Assembly (NCBI RefSeq): GCF_009857505.1
Contig: NZ_WWCP01000024.1
Coordinates: 23,588 to 87,587, forward strand
Source of the DNA: Duganella lactea
GTDB lineage: Bacteria; Pseudomonadota; Gammaproteobacteria; Burkholderiales; Burkholderiaceae_D
Reading direction: 5' to 3'
DNA length: 64,000 nt
Shown: one piece after another, positions 38,272-46,716 of the stretch
How positions within the stretch are numbered: position 1 is the first letter of the stretch
Layout of the letters: each line of letters begins with the position of its first letter
Notes under the pieces: model-generated
Database searches by the model: none
What the model saw: only the letters and a program-made list of their open reading frames with translations
Told to the model about the DNA's origin: nothing
Position numbers and translations under genes: made by a program

Positions 38272-40320
38272 TTATTGTTTCTTCCGTTCCGGCGTGGCCG
38301 GTTGCGGCGCCGGCGCGGCCGCTGGTGGCGTGGTCGGTGCCGGCGCTGGTGCTGGTGCAGGCTGGGTTTCGCGCGCCGCGGCGGCGGCTTCGGCCGCCTC
38401 GGGGTCTTCGATCGGCACGAATTCCGCCGCGTCCTCCTTCGGCACCTTGGTGGTTTCCTTGCCCGCCGGGCGCTTGCCCAGCAGGTAGAAGTCCAGCGCC
38501 TTGCGCGCGATCGGCGCGGCGATCTCCGCGCCCCAGCCGGCGTTTTCCACCACCATGGCGACCACGATTTTCGGCTTGTCGGCCGGCGCGAAGGCGACGT
38601 ACAGCGCGTTGTCGCGCAGGCGCTCGGCCAGCGCCGCCTTGTTGTACTTCTCGTTGGCCTTGATGCCGACCACCTGCGCGGTGCCGGTCTTGCCGCCCGA
38701 GGTGTAGCCGGCGCTGGCGAAGGCGCGGTAGGCGGTGCCGCCAGGTTCGCTGTTCACACCCACCATCGCGCTCTTGATGATGTCGATGTTTTCTTGCTTG
38801 AGCGGGATGCGGTAGCTTTCCTTCGGCACGGTGAGACGGCGCGCGCGGGTGGCGCCGTCTTCGATGATCTTGACCAGATGCGGCTTCATCACCACGCCGT
38901 CGTTGGCCAGGTTGGCCATGGCGTGCGCGATCTGCAGCGGCGTGTACGAGTTGTAGCCGGAACCGTTGGACACCGAGATGGTGTCGCCGCCGACCCAGCG
39001 TCCGGCGTTGCCCTTGAAGCGCTTGCGCTTCCACTCCTTCGATGGCAGCACGCCGACCTTCTCGTTATCCAGGTCGATACCGGTTTTCTGGCCGAAGCCG
39101 AACGGCTTCATGAAATCGGTGATCGAGTCGATCCCCATGTCGTTACCCAGCTGGTAGTAGTAGGTATTGCAGGAGACGATGATCGAGCGGCGCAGGTCCA
39201 CATTGCCATGGCCGCCAACTTTATCATCGCGGAACTTGTGGCCACCCAGGTAGAAGAAGCCGGGGTCCGGATAGGCGGTGGCGGCGTTGCGCTTGCCCAG
39301 TTCCAGCGCGGCCAGCGCCATGAAGGGCTTGAAGGTGGAACCCGGCGCATAGGTGCCGGACAGCGGCCGGTTGACCATCGGCCGGTCGAGCGAGGTATTG
39401 AGTTCGTTCCAGCTTTGCGAGTCGATGCCGTCGACGAACAGATTTGGATCGTAGCCGGGACGCGAGACGTAGGCCAGAATGTCGCCGGTCTCCGGCTCGA
39501 TGGCGACAAACGCGCCGCGCCACTCGCCGAAGGCTTCCTCGATCACCTTCTGCAGTTCGATGTCGACCGACAGGATCAGGTTATTGCCCGGCGTGGCCGG
39601 AGTGCGCGACAGCGTGCGGATGGCGCGCCCGCCGGCCGACACTTCCACTTCCTCGTAACCGGTCTGGCCGTGCAGCTGCTTCTCGTAGCTTTTCTCCAGG
39701 CCTTCCTTGCCGATATGGTCGGTGCCCTTGTAGTTGGCGGCATCGTCGTTGGCTTCGATGGCCTTGACCTCGGACTGGTTGATGCGGCCGATGTAGCCGA
39801 TCACGTGCGACGCGGTCTCGCCCAGCGGGTATTGGCGGAACAGGCGCGCCTGCACCTCCACGCCGGGAAAGCGGAAGCGCTGCGCGGTGAAGCGCGCCAC
39901 TTCCTCGTCGGTCAGGCGGGTGCGCAGCGGTATGCCTTCGAAGCTTTTGGATTCGTCCAGCAGCTTCTTGAAGCGGCGGCGGTCCTTGACGTCGATCTCC
40001 ACCAGCTTGGACAGCTCGTCGATCGCCTCGTCCAGCGTGGTGTGCAGCTTGGACGGCGTGATCTCCAGCGTGTAGGCCGAGTAGTTACGCGCCAGGACCA
40101 CGCCGTTGCGGTCCAAAATCAGGCCGCGGTTCGGCACCACCGGCACGATGGCGATGCGGTTCTCTTCGGCCTTGACGGCGAAGTCGTTGTACTTGATCAC
40201 CTGCAGCCAGATGAAGCGCATCAGCAGCAGCGCAAAGCAGAAAAACACCATGCCGCCGATCACCGTCAGGCGCAGGCGGAACTGCTGCAGTTCGCGCTGG
40301 TTATCCTTGATTTCGTTCAT
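38272..40320 (-). CDS. mrdA: Penicillin-binding protein 2, copy next to mreD
   Basis: A 682-aa class B transpeptidase with the same layout as its paralogue: helix at about 16-40, SxxK Ser328 (GSTFKPFM), SCN (VSCNTYYYQLG) and KTG (GKTGTAQVVG). It differs mainly by a C-terminal extension of about 45 residues rich in Pro, Ala and Glu (ending PATPERKKQ), which should be periplasmic and unstructured. The position directly after mreD makes this the canonical mrdA. Confidence 0.95.
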   Translation of the reverse strand: MNEIKDNQRELQQFRLRLTVIGGMVFFCFALLLMRFIWLQVIKYNDFAVKAEENRIAIVPVVPNRGLILDRNGVVLARNYSAYTLEITPSKLHTTLDEAIDELSKLVEIDVKDRRRFKKLLDESKSFEGIPLRTRLTDEEVARFTAQRFRFPGVEVQARLFRQYPLGETASHVIGYIGRINQSEVKAIEANDDAANYKGTDHIGKEGLEKSYEKQLHGQTGYEEVEVSAGGRAIRTLSRTPATPGNNLILSVDIELQKVIEEAFGEWRGAFVAIEPETGDILAYVSRPGYDPNLFVDGIDSQSWNELNTSLDRPMVNRPLSGTYAPGSTFKPFMALAALELGKRNAATAYPDPGFFYLGGHKFRDDKVGGHGNVDLRRSIIVSCNTYYYQLGNDMGIDSITDFMKPFGFGQKTGIDLDNEKVGVLPSKEWKRKRFKGNAGRWVGGDTISVSNGSGYNSYTPLQIAHAMANLANDGVVMKPHLVKIIEDGATRARRLTVPKESYRIPLKQENIDIIKSAMVGVNSEPGGTAYRAFASAGYTSGGKTGTAQVVGIKANEKYNKAALAERLRDNALYVAFAPADKPKIVVAMVVENAGWGAEIAAPIARKALDFYLLGKRPAGKETTKVPKEDAAEFVPIEDPEAAEAAAAARETQPAPAPAPAPTTPPAAAPAPQPATPERKKQ

Positions 40321-40335
40321 GCTGGTACCGCTGCG

Positions 40336-40848
40336 TCAAATCGGGCGGGTGTGATCGCGGTCGACCGCGCGGCGCTGCGGCGCCAGCAACAGCCAGGTGA
40401 TCAGCGGCCACAGGACGGCCGCGCCCACGCTCTCGATGAAGTAGAACCAGCCGGGGAATTTACCGGAGACGAAGAAGCGCACGATCAACTGCACCGACTG
40501 CGCCATCAGCAGCAGCGGGAACACATGCACGGCCTGGGTCCAGATCGGGAACCACAGCACCCGGCGGTGCATCATGATGGCAAAGTAGGACAGCAACGTG
40601 TACGACAGCGCGTTCTCGCCCAGCAGCGTGGCGTCGTGCACGTCCATCAGCAGGCCAAGCATGAAGGCGGTGCCGATGCCGACCTTGCGCGGCTGATGCA
40701 CGCCCCAGAACACCAGTACCAGCGCGACGAAATCCGGCACGCCGACGAGGTGGCCCCACGGCAGAAGATTCAGCAGGAAGGCGCCGAACAGGCTGAAAAA
40801 GATGAACAGCGGGCTGACCGGCAGCAGGATGTAGTGCGGGCGGTTCAT
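40336..40848 (-). CDS. mreD: Rod shape-determining protein MreD
   Basis: A 170-aa inner-membrane protein with five to six helices (LFIFFSLFGAFLLNLLPWG onward). It links MreC to the RodA/PBP2 elongation machinery. The ATG overlaps the mreC TGA (ATGA at 40845-40848), so translation is coupled; 15 bases separate it from mrdA. Confidence 0.93.
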   Translation of the reverse strand: MNRPHYILLPVSPLFIFFSLFGAFLLNLLPWGHLVGVPDFVALVLVFWGVHQPRKVGIGTAFMLGLLMDVHDATLLGENALSYTLLSYFAIMMHRRVLWFPIWTQAVHVFPLLLMAQSVQLIVRFFVSGKFPGWFYFIESVGAAVLWPLITWLLLAPQRRAVDRDHTRPI

Positions 40849-41951
40849 CGTGCCGGCTCCTTGGGTTGGTCGGCGGCGGCCGGCGCGGCGGCATCGGTGG
40901 CGGCCGGCTTGGGCTTGGGCGCCGGCGGCGGCACCGGTATCAGGCCCGGCGCGCCAGTGGCGGCGGTCGGCGCGGCCGGTGCGGCGGCACCAGCGGCGGG
41001 CGGCGCCGGCTGGCCTTCGGCCTCCTTCGGCACGTCCTTGACCGGCGCCATTTGCTTGTTATTCTTGCGCAGCGGCTTGGCCTCGTCCTCGGGTGGACGC
41101 GGCGGCTTGTCCGGAGTCGACATCAGTATCAGCAGTTGGGTGTTGTTGGCGATGCCGGCCAGCGGCTGGCAAATCACGCCGCCGAACGAACCGCCGGCGC
41201 TGTTTTCAACCTGCGTCACGCGCGCCACCGCCAGGCCGGCCGGATACACGCCGTCCAGGCCCGAGGTGACGACGATATCGCCCACCTGGATATCCGCGTT
41301 CGGCGCCGTGAAGCGCAACTCCAGGTTGCCCGGCTTGCCGCGGCCATAGGCCACGCTGCGCAAGCCGTTGCGCAGCAGTTGCACCGGGATCGCCTGCTCC
41401 TTGTCGGACAACAGCGTCACCTCGGAGGTGAACGGGAACACCCGCGTCACCTGGCCCACCACGCCCTGGTTGTCGATCACCGGCAGGCCAAGCTGTACCT
41501 CGTTGCGGCTGCCGCGATTGAGAATGATCTTGCGGCTGTTGACGTCGCGCGCGTCGTACAGCACCTCGGCCAGCATCGACTTGACCGGCACCTGCTGGCG
41601 CGCGTCGAGCAAGCGGCGCAGCTGGGCGTTTTCCGCCGCCTGCAACTGCGCCAGCTGCAAGGCCTGCGAATTGAGAATCTGCTGCCGCTTCATCTCGTTG
41701 ACCTGCTTTTCCATCGACGACAAGGAGGAAAAATAATCGCCGACGCCGTAAATGGCGTCGCGCGGCATCAGGGCCGCCATCTGCAGCGGATACAGCACGG
41801 TGCCGGCCACCTGGCGGATCGTGGTCAGGCTGCGCATATGCGAGTCGACCAGCAGCAGTGCAATCGAAATGCACGCAAACACCATCACCTTGACCCGGGC
41901 CGAAGCACCTTGCTTGAAAAGTGGCGGAGGACTGTATTCCATGACTTCCAA
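40845..41951 (-). CDS. mreC: Rod shape-determining protein MreC
   Basis: A 368-aa bitopic protein: one helix (about 23-42), a coiled coil (about 65-105), the MreC beta-domain (about 110-270; PVIDNQGVVGQVTRVFPF, SEVTLLSDKE) and a long Pro/Ala/Lys-rich tail (about 280-368) beyond the usual family end. MreC activates PBP2 in the periplasm. A hairpin lies between it and upstream mreB. Confidence 0.94.
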   Translation of the reverse strand: MEVMEYSPPPLFKQGASARVKVMVFACISIALLLVDSHMRSLTTIRQVAGTVLYPLQMAALMPRDAIYGVGDYFSSLSSMEKQVNEMKRQQILNSQALQLAQLQAAENAQLRRLLDARQQVPVKSMLAEVLYDARDVNSRKIILNRGSRNEVQLGLPVIDNQGVVGQVTRVFPFTSEVTLLSDKEQAIPVQLLRNGLRSVAYGRGKPGNLELRFTAPNADIQVGDIVVTSGLDGVYPAGLAVARVTQVENSAGGSFGGVICQPLAGIANNTQLLILMSTPDKPPRPPEDEAKPLRKNNKQMAPVKDVPKEAEGQPAPPAAGAAAPAAPTAATGAPGLIPVPPPAPKPKPAATDAAAPAAADQPKEPAR

Positions 41952-41992
41952 ATAATCCGGCGCACGCGCGCCAACGAGACTGTCAACTCACC

Positions 41993-42027
41993 CAAAAGAA
42001 CCGGGGCCGCTTGTTGGCGGCCCCGGT
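41993..42027 (-). terminator. Hairpin between mreB and mreC, partial terminator
   Basis: Arms 42000-42010 and 42017-42027 pair perfectly over 11 bases (ACCGGGGCCGC with GCGGCCCCGGT) around a 6-base loop. On the minus strand the hairpin follows the mreB stop by about 9 bases and is followed by TTCTTTTGGG, a short U-rich tract. It looks like an intrinsic terminator of moderate strength placed inside the operon, which would favour mreB over the downstream genes. Confidence 0.65.
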
Positions 42028-42036
42028 CTTGTCACA

Positions 42037-43080
42037 TCATTCGTAGGAGAAGATCGAGCCCAGTTGATCCATGCGCTCCAGCGCCATGCCCGAGCCGCGC
42101 ACCACGCAGGTCAGGGGATCTTCGGCCGCCAGCACCGGCAGGCCGGTTTCTTCCATCAGCAGCCGGTCCAGGTCGCGCAGCAGCGCGCCGCCGCCGGTCA
42201 GCATCATGCCCTTCTCGGCGATGTCGGCGCCCAGTTCAGGCGGGGTTTGTTCCAGCGCGTTCTTGACCGCCGAGACGATGTTGTTCAGCGGGTCGGTCAG
42301 CGCTTCAAGGATTTCGTTGGACGAGATGGTGAACGAGCGCGGGATGCCTTCCGACAGATTGCGGCCCTTGACTTCCATCTCCTTGACTTCGGAGCCTGGG
42401 AAGGCCGAACCGATGGCCTTCTTGATCGCCTCGGCGGTCTGCTCGCCGATCAGCATGCCGTAGTTGCGGCGGATGTAGTTGACGATGGCCTCGTCGAACT
42501 TGTCGCCGCCCACGCGCACCGAACCCTTGTAGACCATGCCGCCCAGCGAGATGATGCCCACCTCGGTGGTGCCGCCGCCGATGTCGACCACCATCGAGCC
42601 GGTGGCTTCGGACACCGGCAGGCCGGCGCCGATCGCCGCCGCCATCGGCTCTTCGATCAGGTACACCTGCGAGGCGCCGGCGCCCAGCGCCGATTCGCGG
42701 ATCGCGCGGCGCTCGACCTGGGTCGAGCCGCACGGCACGCAGATGATGATGCGCGGCGAAGGACGGAAGAATTTGGAGTCGTGCACCATGCGGATGAACT
42801 GCTTGAGCATCTGTTCGGTGACGGTGAAGTCGGCGATCACGCCGTCCTTCATCGGGCGGATCGCCTCGATGTTGCCGGGCACCTTGCCCAGCATTTGCTT
42901 GGCTTCTTTGCCAACCGCCTGAATGGTCTTTTTGCCATTCGGGCCGCCTTCCTGGCGGATAGCCACTACCGAAGGCTCGTCCAGTACGATGCCTTGGCCG
43001 CGAACGTAGATCAGGGTATTGGCCGTGCCCAAGTCGATGGCCAGATCAGAGGAAATGTAACGACGTAAAAAACCAAACAT
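42037..43080 (-). CDS. mreB: Rod shape-determining actin homologue MreB
   Basis: A 347-aa actin-fold ATPase that forms membrane-associated filaments guiding the elongasome. Start MFGFLRRYISSDLAIDLGTA at 43080; the open frame to 43173 lies in the promoter region. The nucleotide motifs are DLGTANT (phosphate 1), VVDIGGGTTEV (phosphate 2) and MLTGGGALL (adenosine). First gene of the elongation cluster, divergent from gatC. Confidence 0.97.
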   Translation of the reverse strand: MFGFLRRYISSDLAIDLGTANTLIYVRGQGIVLDEPSVVAIRQEGGPNGKKTIQAVGKEAKQMLGKVPGNIEAIRPMKDGVIADFTVTEQMLKQFIRMVHDSKFFRPSPRIIICVPCGSTQVERRAIRESALGAGASQVYLIEEPMAAAIGAGLPVSEATGSMVVDIGGGTTEVGIISLGGMVYKGSVRVGGDKFDEAIVNYIRRNYGMLIGEQTAEAIKKAIGSAFPGSEVKEMEVKGRNLSEGIPRSFTISSNEILEALTDPLNNIVSAVKNALEQTPPELGADIAEKGMMLTGGGALLRDLDRLLMEETGLPVLAAEDPLTCVVRGSGMALERMDQLGSIFSYE

Positions 43081-43335
43081 TAAAGTGTCCCGTGGCGCCA
43101 CCAGTGTGCGCGTAAACCGTTGAGTAAGAAATCTGTCCGAAATGCGGCGGCAGCAATGATTCGGCGCCGACAACGCATCAACCCGCCATTCTACCTTATA
43201 ATTTAACTGCGATTTATCGAAAATCCACGCAATAGTGTGGTGCCTGAGACCGCGAATTAAGCGGCATTCGTCGGCAATTATCGACGGATAGCAAGAAATT
43301 CAAGTTTTTTATCAAACTCACAACTAAGCTCCGCC
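43081..43335. promoter_or_regulatory. Divergent promoter region of mreB and gatC
   Basis: A 255-base AT-richer gap without an ORF. A TATAAT lies at 43197-43202 on the plus strand, suitable for gatC with a long leader, though its -35 is poor. The mreB promoter should lie in the left half. I see no operator dyad or RNA motif. Confidence 0.4.
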
Positions 43336-43638
43336 ATGTCCCTGACCCTAACCGACGTAACCCGCATTGCCAAACTGGCCCAACTTGAGATGAGCGAACA
43401 GCAAAGCGCCACCGCGCTGGACCAGCTGAACGGCATTTTCGCGCTGGCTGAACAGATGCAGGCGGTCGATACCGACGGCGTCGCCCCGCTGAGCCACCCG
43501 CTGGCCGCGCACATGAACAACATCGCCCTGCGCCTGCGCGACGACGTGGCCGCCGAACCGAACCGCCGCGACGCCTATCAGGCCGTGGCGCCGAAAACCC
43601 AGGACGGCCTGTACCTGGTGCCGAAAGTGATCGAGTAA
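43336..43638 (+). CDS. gatC: Asp-tRNA(Asn)/Glu-tRNA(Gln) amidotransferase subunit C
   Basis: A 100-aa subunit that wraps around and stabilises GatA. Starts MSLTLTDVTRIAKLAQLEMS and ends with the usual QDGLYLVPKVIE. First gene of gatCAB, which corrects misacylated Asp-tRNA(Asn) and/or Glu-tRNA(Gln). Confidence 0.96.
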   Translation: MSLTLTDVTRIAKLAQLEMSEQQSATALDQLNGIFALAEQMQAVDTDGVAPLSHPLAAHMNNIALRLRDDVAAEPNRRDAYQAVAPKTQDGLYLVPKVIE

Positions 43639-43649
43639 CAGACCCCGCC

Positions 43650-43681
43650 GCCGGTATTCCGGCGCCGGCCGGAATGCCGGC
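43650..43681. repeat. Palindrome in the gatC-gatA gap, same family as 16830 and 61185
   Basis: Arms GCCGGTATTCCGGC (43650-43663) and GCCGGAATGCCGGC (43668-43681) pair over 14 bases with one mismatch or wobble; the loop is GCCG. The core ATTCCGGC-N4-GCCGGAAT equals that at 61190-61207. No T-run follows, so it is more likely an inserted repeat or mRNA stem than a terminator. Confidence 0.75.
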
Positions 43682-43711
43682 GACGCCGCAACGAATTGAA
43701 CTGAACCGCCC

Positions 43712-45184
43712 ATGCACACCAAAACCATTAAAGAGCTGTCCGTCCTCCTGCACAGCAAAGCGATCACCGCCACCGAACTGGCCCAACACTTCCTCGACCG
43801 CATCGAGAAAAGCGACCTCAACGCCTTCCTGCACGTCGACCGCGCGCTGACGCTGGCGCAAGCGGCCGAGGCCGACGCCCGCCTCGCCGCCGGCACCGCC
43901 ACGCCATTGACCGGCGTGCCGATCGCCCACAAAGACATCTTCGTCACCCAGGGTTGGCGCTCGACCGCCGGCTCGAAGATGCTGGCCAACTACGTCAGCC
44001 CATTCGACGCCACCGTCGTCGAGAAGTTCCAGCAGGCCGGCATGGTCACGCTGGGCAAACTCAATTGCGACGAATTCGCCATGGGATCGGCCAATGAAAA
44101 CTCGGCCTTCGGCCCGGTGAAAAACCCGTGGGACAAAACCGCCGTACCGGGCGGCTCGTCGGGCGGTTCGGCCGCCGCCGTGGCGGCGCGCCTGGCGCCG
44201 GGCGCCACCGGCACCGACACCGGCGGATCGATCCGCCAGCCGGCCGCGTTCTGCGGCATCACCGGCATCAAGCCGACCTATGGCCGCGTATCGCGTTTCG
44301 GCATGATCGCCTTCGCCTCGTCGCTGGACCAGGGCGGCCCGATGGCGCAAACCGCCGAAGACTGCGCGCTGCTGCTCAACGCCATGGCCGGCTTCGACGA
44401 ACGCGACTCGACCTCGCTGCCCCCGGAACTGGGCGGTGTGGACGAAGACTACACCCGCGAACTAGGCCAGCCGCTGACCGGCCTGCGCATCGGCGTGCCG
44501 AAGGAATACTTCGGCGAAGGCCTGTCGCCGGACGTGGAAAGCGCCGTGCGCGCCGCGCTGGCCAAGTACGTGGAGCTGGGCGCGACGCTGGTCGACATCT
44601 CGCTGCCGAACACCAAGCTGTCGATTCCGGCCTACTACATGATCGCCCCGGCCGAGGCCTCGTCCAACCTGTCGCGCTTTGACGGCGTGCGTTACGGCTT
44701 CCGCGCCGAAGGCTACAAGGACCTGCAGGACATGTACCGGAAAACCCGCGACCAGGGCTTCGGCAATGAAGTCAAACGCCGCATCATGGTCGGTACCTAT
44801 GTGCTGTGCCACGGCTACTACGACGCCTACTACCTGAAGGCGCAGAAGATCCGCCGCCTGATCGCACAGGACTTCGAGAAAGTGCTGAACGGCCCGGACG
44901 CCGTCTGCGACGTCATCATGGGCCCGGTGGCGCCGACCGTCGCCTGGGACCTGGGCGACAAATCGGATGATCCGGTGGCCGCCTACCTGGCCGACATCTT
45001 CACGCTGTCGACCAGCCTGGCCGGCCTGCCCGGCATGTCGATCCCGGTGGGCTTCGGCGCCAAGGAGCGCCCGGTGGGCCTGCAGATCATCGGCAAGCAT
45101 TTTGGTGAGGCCAAGCTGCTGAACGTCGCCCACGCCTATCAACAGGCGACCGACTGGCACACCCGCGCTCCGGCCGGCATCTAA
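43712..45184 (+). CDS. gatA: Asp-tRNA(Asn)/Glu-tRNA(Gln) amidotransferase subunit A
   Basis: A 490-aa amidase-signature enzyme that releases ammonia from glutamine. The Ser-cisSer-Lys triad is visible: Lys in PIAHKDIFV, cis-Ser and Ser in PGGSSGGSAAA and TGTDTGGSIRQPAAF. Separated from gatC by a 73-base gap with a palindrome, and followed 24 bases later by gatB. Confidence 0.97.
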   Translation: MHTKTIKELSVLLHSKAITATELAQHFLDRIEKSDLNAFLHVDRALTLAQAAEADARLAAGTATPLTGVPIAHKDIFVTQGWRSTAGSKMLANYVSPFDATVVEKFQQAGMVTLGKLNCDEFAMGSANENSAFGPVKNPWDKTAVPGGSSGGSAAAVAARLAPGATGTDTGGSIRQPAAFCGITGIKPTYGRVSRFGMIAFASSLDQGGPMAQTAEDCALLLNAMAGFDERDSTSLPPELGGVDEDYTRELGQPLTGLRIGVPKEYFGEGLSPDVESAVRAALAKYVELGATLVDISLPNTKLSIPAYYMIAPAEASSNLSRFDGVRYGFRAEGYKDLQDMYRKTRDQGFGNEVKRRIMVGTYVLCHGYYDAYYLKAQKIRRLIAQDFEKVLNGPDAVCDVIMGPVAPTVAWDLGDKSDDPVAAYLADIFTLSTSLAGLPGMSIPVGFGAKERPVGLQIIGKHFGEAKLLNVAHAYQQATDWHTRAPAGI

Positions 45185-45208
45185 GAACAAACACACAGCG
45201 AGAATCAT

Positions 45209-46669
45209 ATGGAATGGGAAGTCGTCATCGGTATTGAGAACCACGTGCAGCTCACTACCGCATCAAAAATCTTCAGCGGCGCGCCGACCACCTTCGGCGC
45301 CGCAGCCAACACCCAGGCCAGCCCGGTCGACCTGGCGTTGCCTGGCGTGCTGCCGGTCATGAACAAGCAGGCGGTGGATCGCGCGATCCGCTTCGGCCTG
45401 GCCGTCGGCGCCAAGATCGCGCCGGCCTCGATCTTCGCCCGCAAAAACTACTTCTACCCCGACCTGCCGAAAGGCTACCAGATCAGCCAATTCGAAGATC
45501 CGGTGGTGCTGGGCGGCGCCGTGACGTTCGGCTACGAGAAGGATGGCGAATTCGTCACCAAGACCGTCAACCTGACCCGCGCCCACCTGGAAGAAGACGC
45601 CGGCAAATCGCTGCACGAAGACTACGCCGGCATGTCCGGCATCGACCTCAATCGCGCCGGCACGCCGCTGCTGGAAATCGTCTCCGAGCCGGAGCTGCGC
45701 AGCGCCGCCGAGGCGGTGGCCTACTGCAAGGCGCTGCATTCGCTGGTGATGTGGCTGGGCGTCTGCGACGGCAACATGCAGGAAGGCTCGTTCCGCTGCG
45801 ACATCAATGTCTCGGTGCGCCCGAAGGGCCAGAAAGAATTCGGCACCCGTTGCGAGATCAAAAACCTGAACTCCTTCCGCTTCATCGAAGAAGCCGTGCA
45901 CGTCGAAGTGCGCCGCCAGATCGAGCTGATTGAAGACGGCGGCAAAGTGGTGCAGGCGACCCGCCTGTACGACCCGGATCGCAAAGAGACGCGCGAAATG
46001 CGCAGCAAGGAAGACGCGCAGGACTACCGCTACTTCCCGGACCCGGACCTGCCGCCGCTGGTCATCTCCAACGCTTGGATCGAGCAGGTGAAAGGCGCGA
46101 TGCCGGAACTACCGGCCGCGATGCGCGCGCGCTTCGTCACCGAATACGCGCTGCCGGACTATGACTCGCTGGTGCTGACCCAGTCGAAAGCCATGGCCAA
46201 CTATTTCGTCGCGGTGGTGGACGCCGCCGGCAAGGACAACGCCAAGGCCGCCGCCAACTGGCTGATGGGCGACGTCTCGTCGACGCTGAACCGTGAGGGC
46301 GTGGACATCGCCGACGCGCCGGTCAAACCGGCGCAGCTGGCGCTGATGCTGAAGCGTATCGCCGACGGCACCATCAACAACAAGACCGCCAAGGAACTGT
46401 TCGGCGACATGTGGGCCGCCAAATCGGACGACGACAACCTGGTCGACGCGCTGATCGAATCCAAAGGTCTGAAGCAGATCTCCGACACCGGCGCGCTGGA
46501 GGCCATCGTCAACGAGGTGATCGCCAACAACGAGAAATCGGTCGAGCAGTACCGCGCCGGCAAGGAAGCGGCGATCAACGCGCTGATCGGCCAGGCGATG
46601 AAAGCCTCGCGTGGCAAAGCCAACCCGGCGCAGCTCACCGAGCTGCTGAAGGCCAAACTGGCCGGTTAA
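45209..46669 (+). CDS. gatB: Asp-tRNA(Asn)/Glu-tRNA(Gln) amidotransferase subunit B
   Basis: A 486-aa subunit that phosphorylates and transamidates the tRNA-bound residue. The GatB cradle domain starts WEVVIGIENHVQL and includes NYFYPDLPKGYQISQFEDP; the C-terminal YqeY-like tRNA-binding domain runs from about residue 335. A good terminator follows. Confidence 0.97.
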   Translation: MEWEVVIGIENHVQLTTASKIFSGAPTTFGAAANTQASPVDLALPGVLPVMNKQAVDRAIRFGLAVGAKIAPASIFARKNYFYPDLPKGYQISQFEDPVVLGGAVTFGYEKDGEFVTKTVNLTRAHLEEDAGKSLHEDYAGMSGIDLNRAGTPLLEIVSEPELRSAAEAVAYCKALHSLVMWLGVCDGNMQEGSFRCDINVSVRPKGQKEFGTRCEIKNLNSFRFIEEAVHVEVRRQIELIEDGGKVVQATRLYDPDRKETREMRSKEDAQDYRYFPDPDLPPLVISNAWIEQVKGAMPELPAAMRARFVTEYALPDYDSLVLTQSKAMANYFVAVVDAAGKDNAKAAANWLMGDVSSTLNREGVDIADAPVKPAQLALMLKRIADGTINNKTAKELFGDMWAAKSDDDNLVDALIESKGLKQISDTGALEAIVNEVIANNEKSVEQYRAGKEAAINALIGQAMKASRGKANPAQLTELLKAKLAG

Positions 46670-46674
46670 CCCCC

Positions 46675-46697
46675 AAGGACGCCACGGCGTCCTTTTT
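46675..46697 (+). terminator. Intrinsic terminator of gatCAB
   Basis: AAGGACGCC (46675-46683) pairs with GGCGTCCTT (46686-46694) and runs directly into TTTTT (46693-46697), six bases after the gatB stop. Confidence 0.9.
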
Positions 46698-46716
46698 CAT
46701 ACATGGATCCTTGGCG

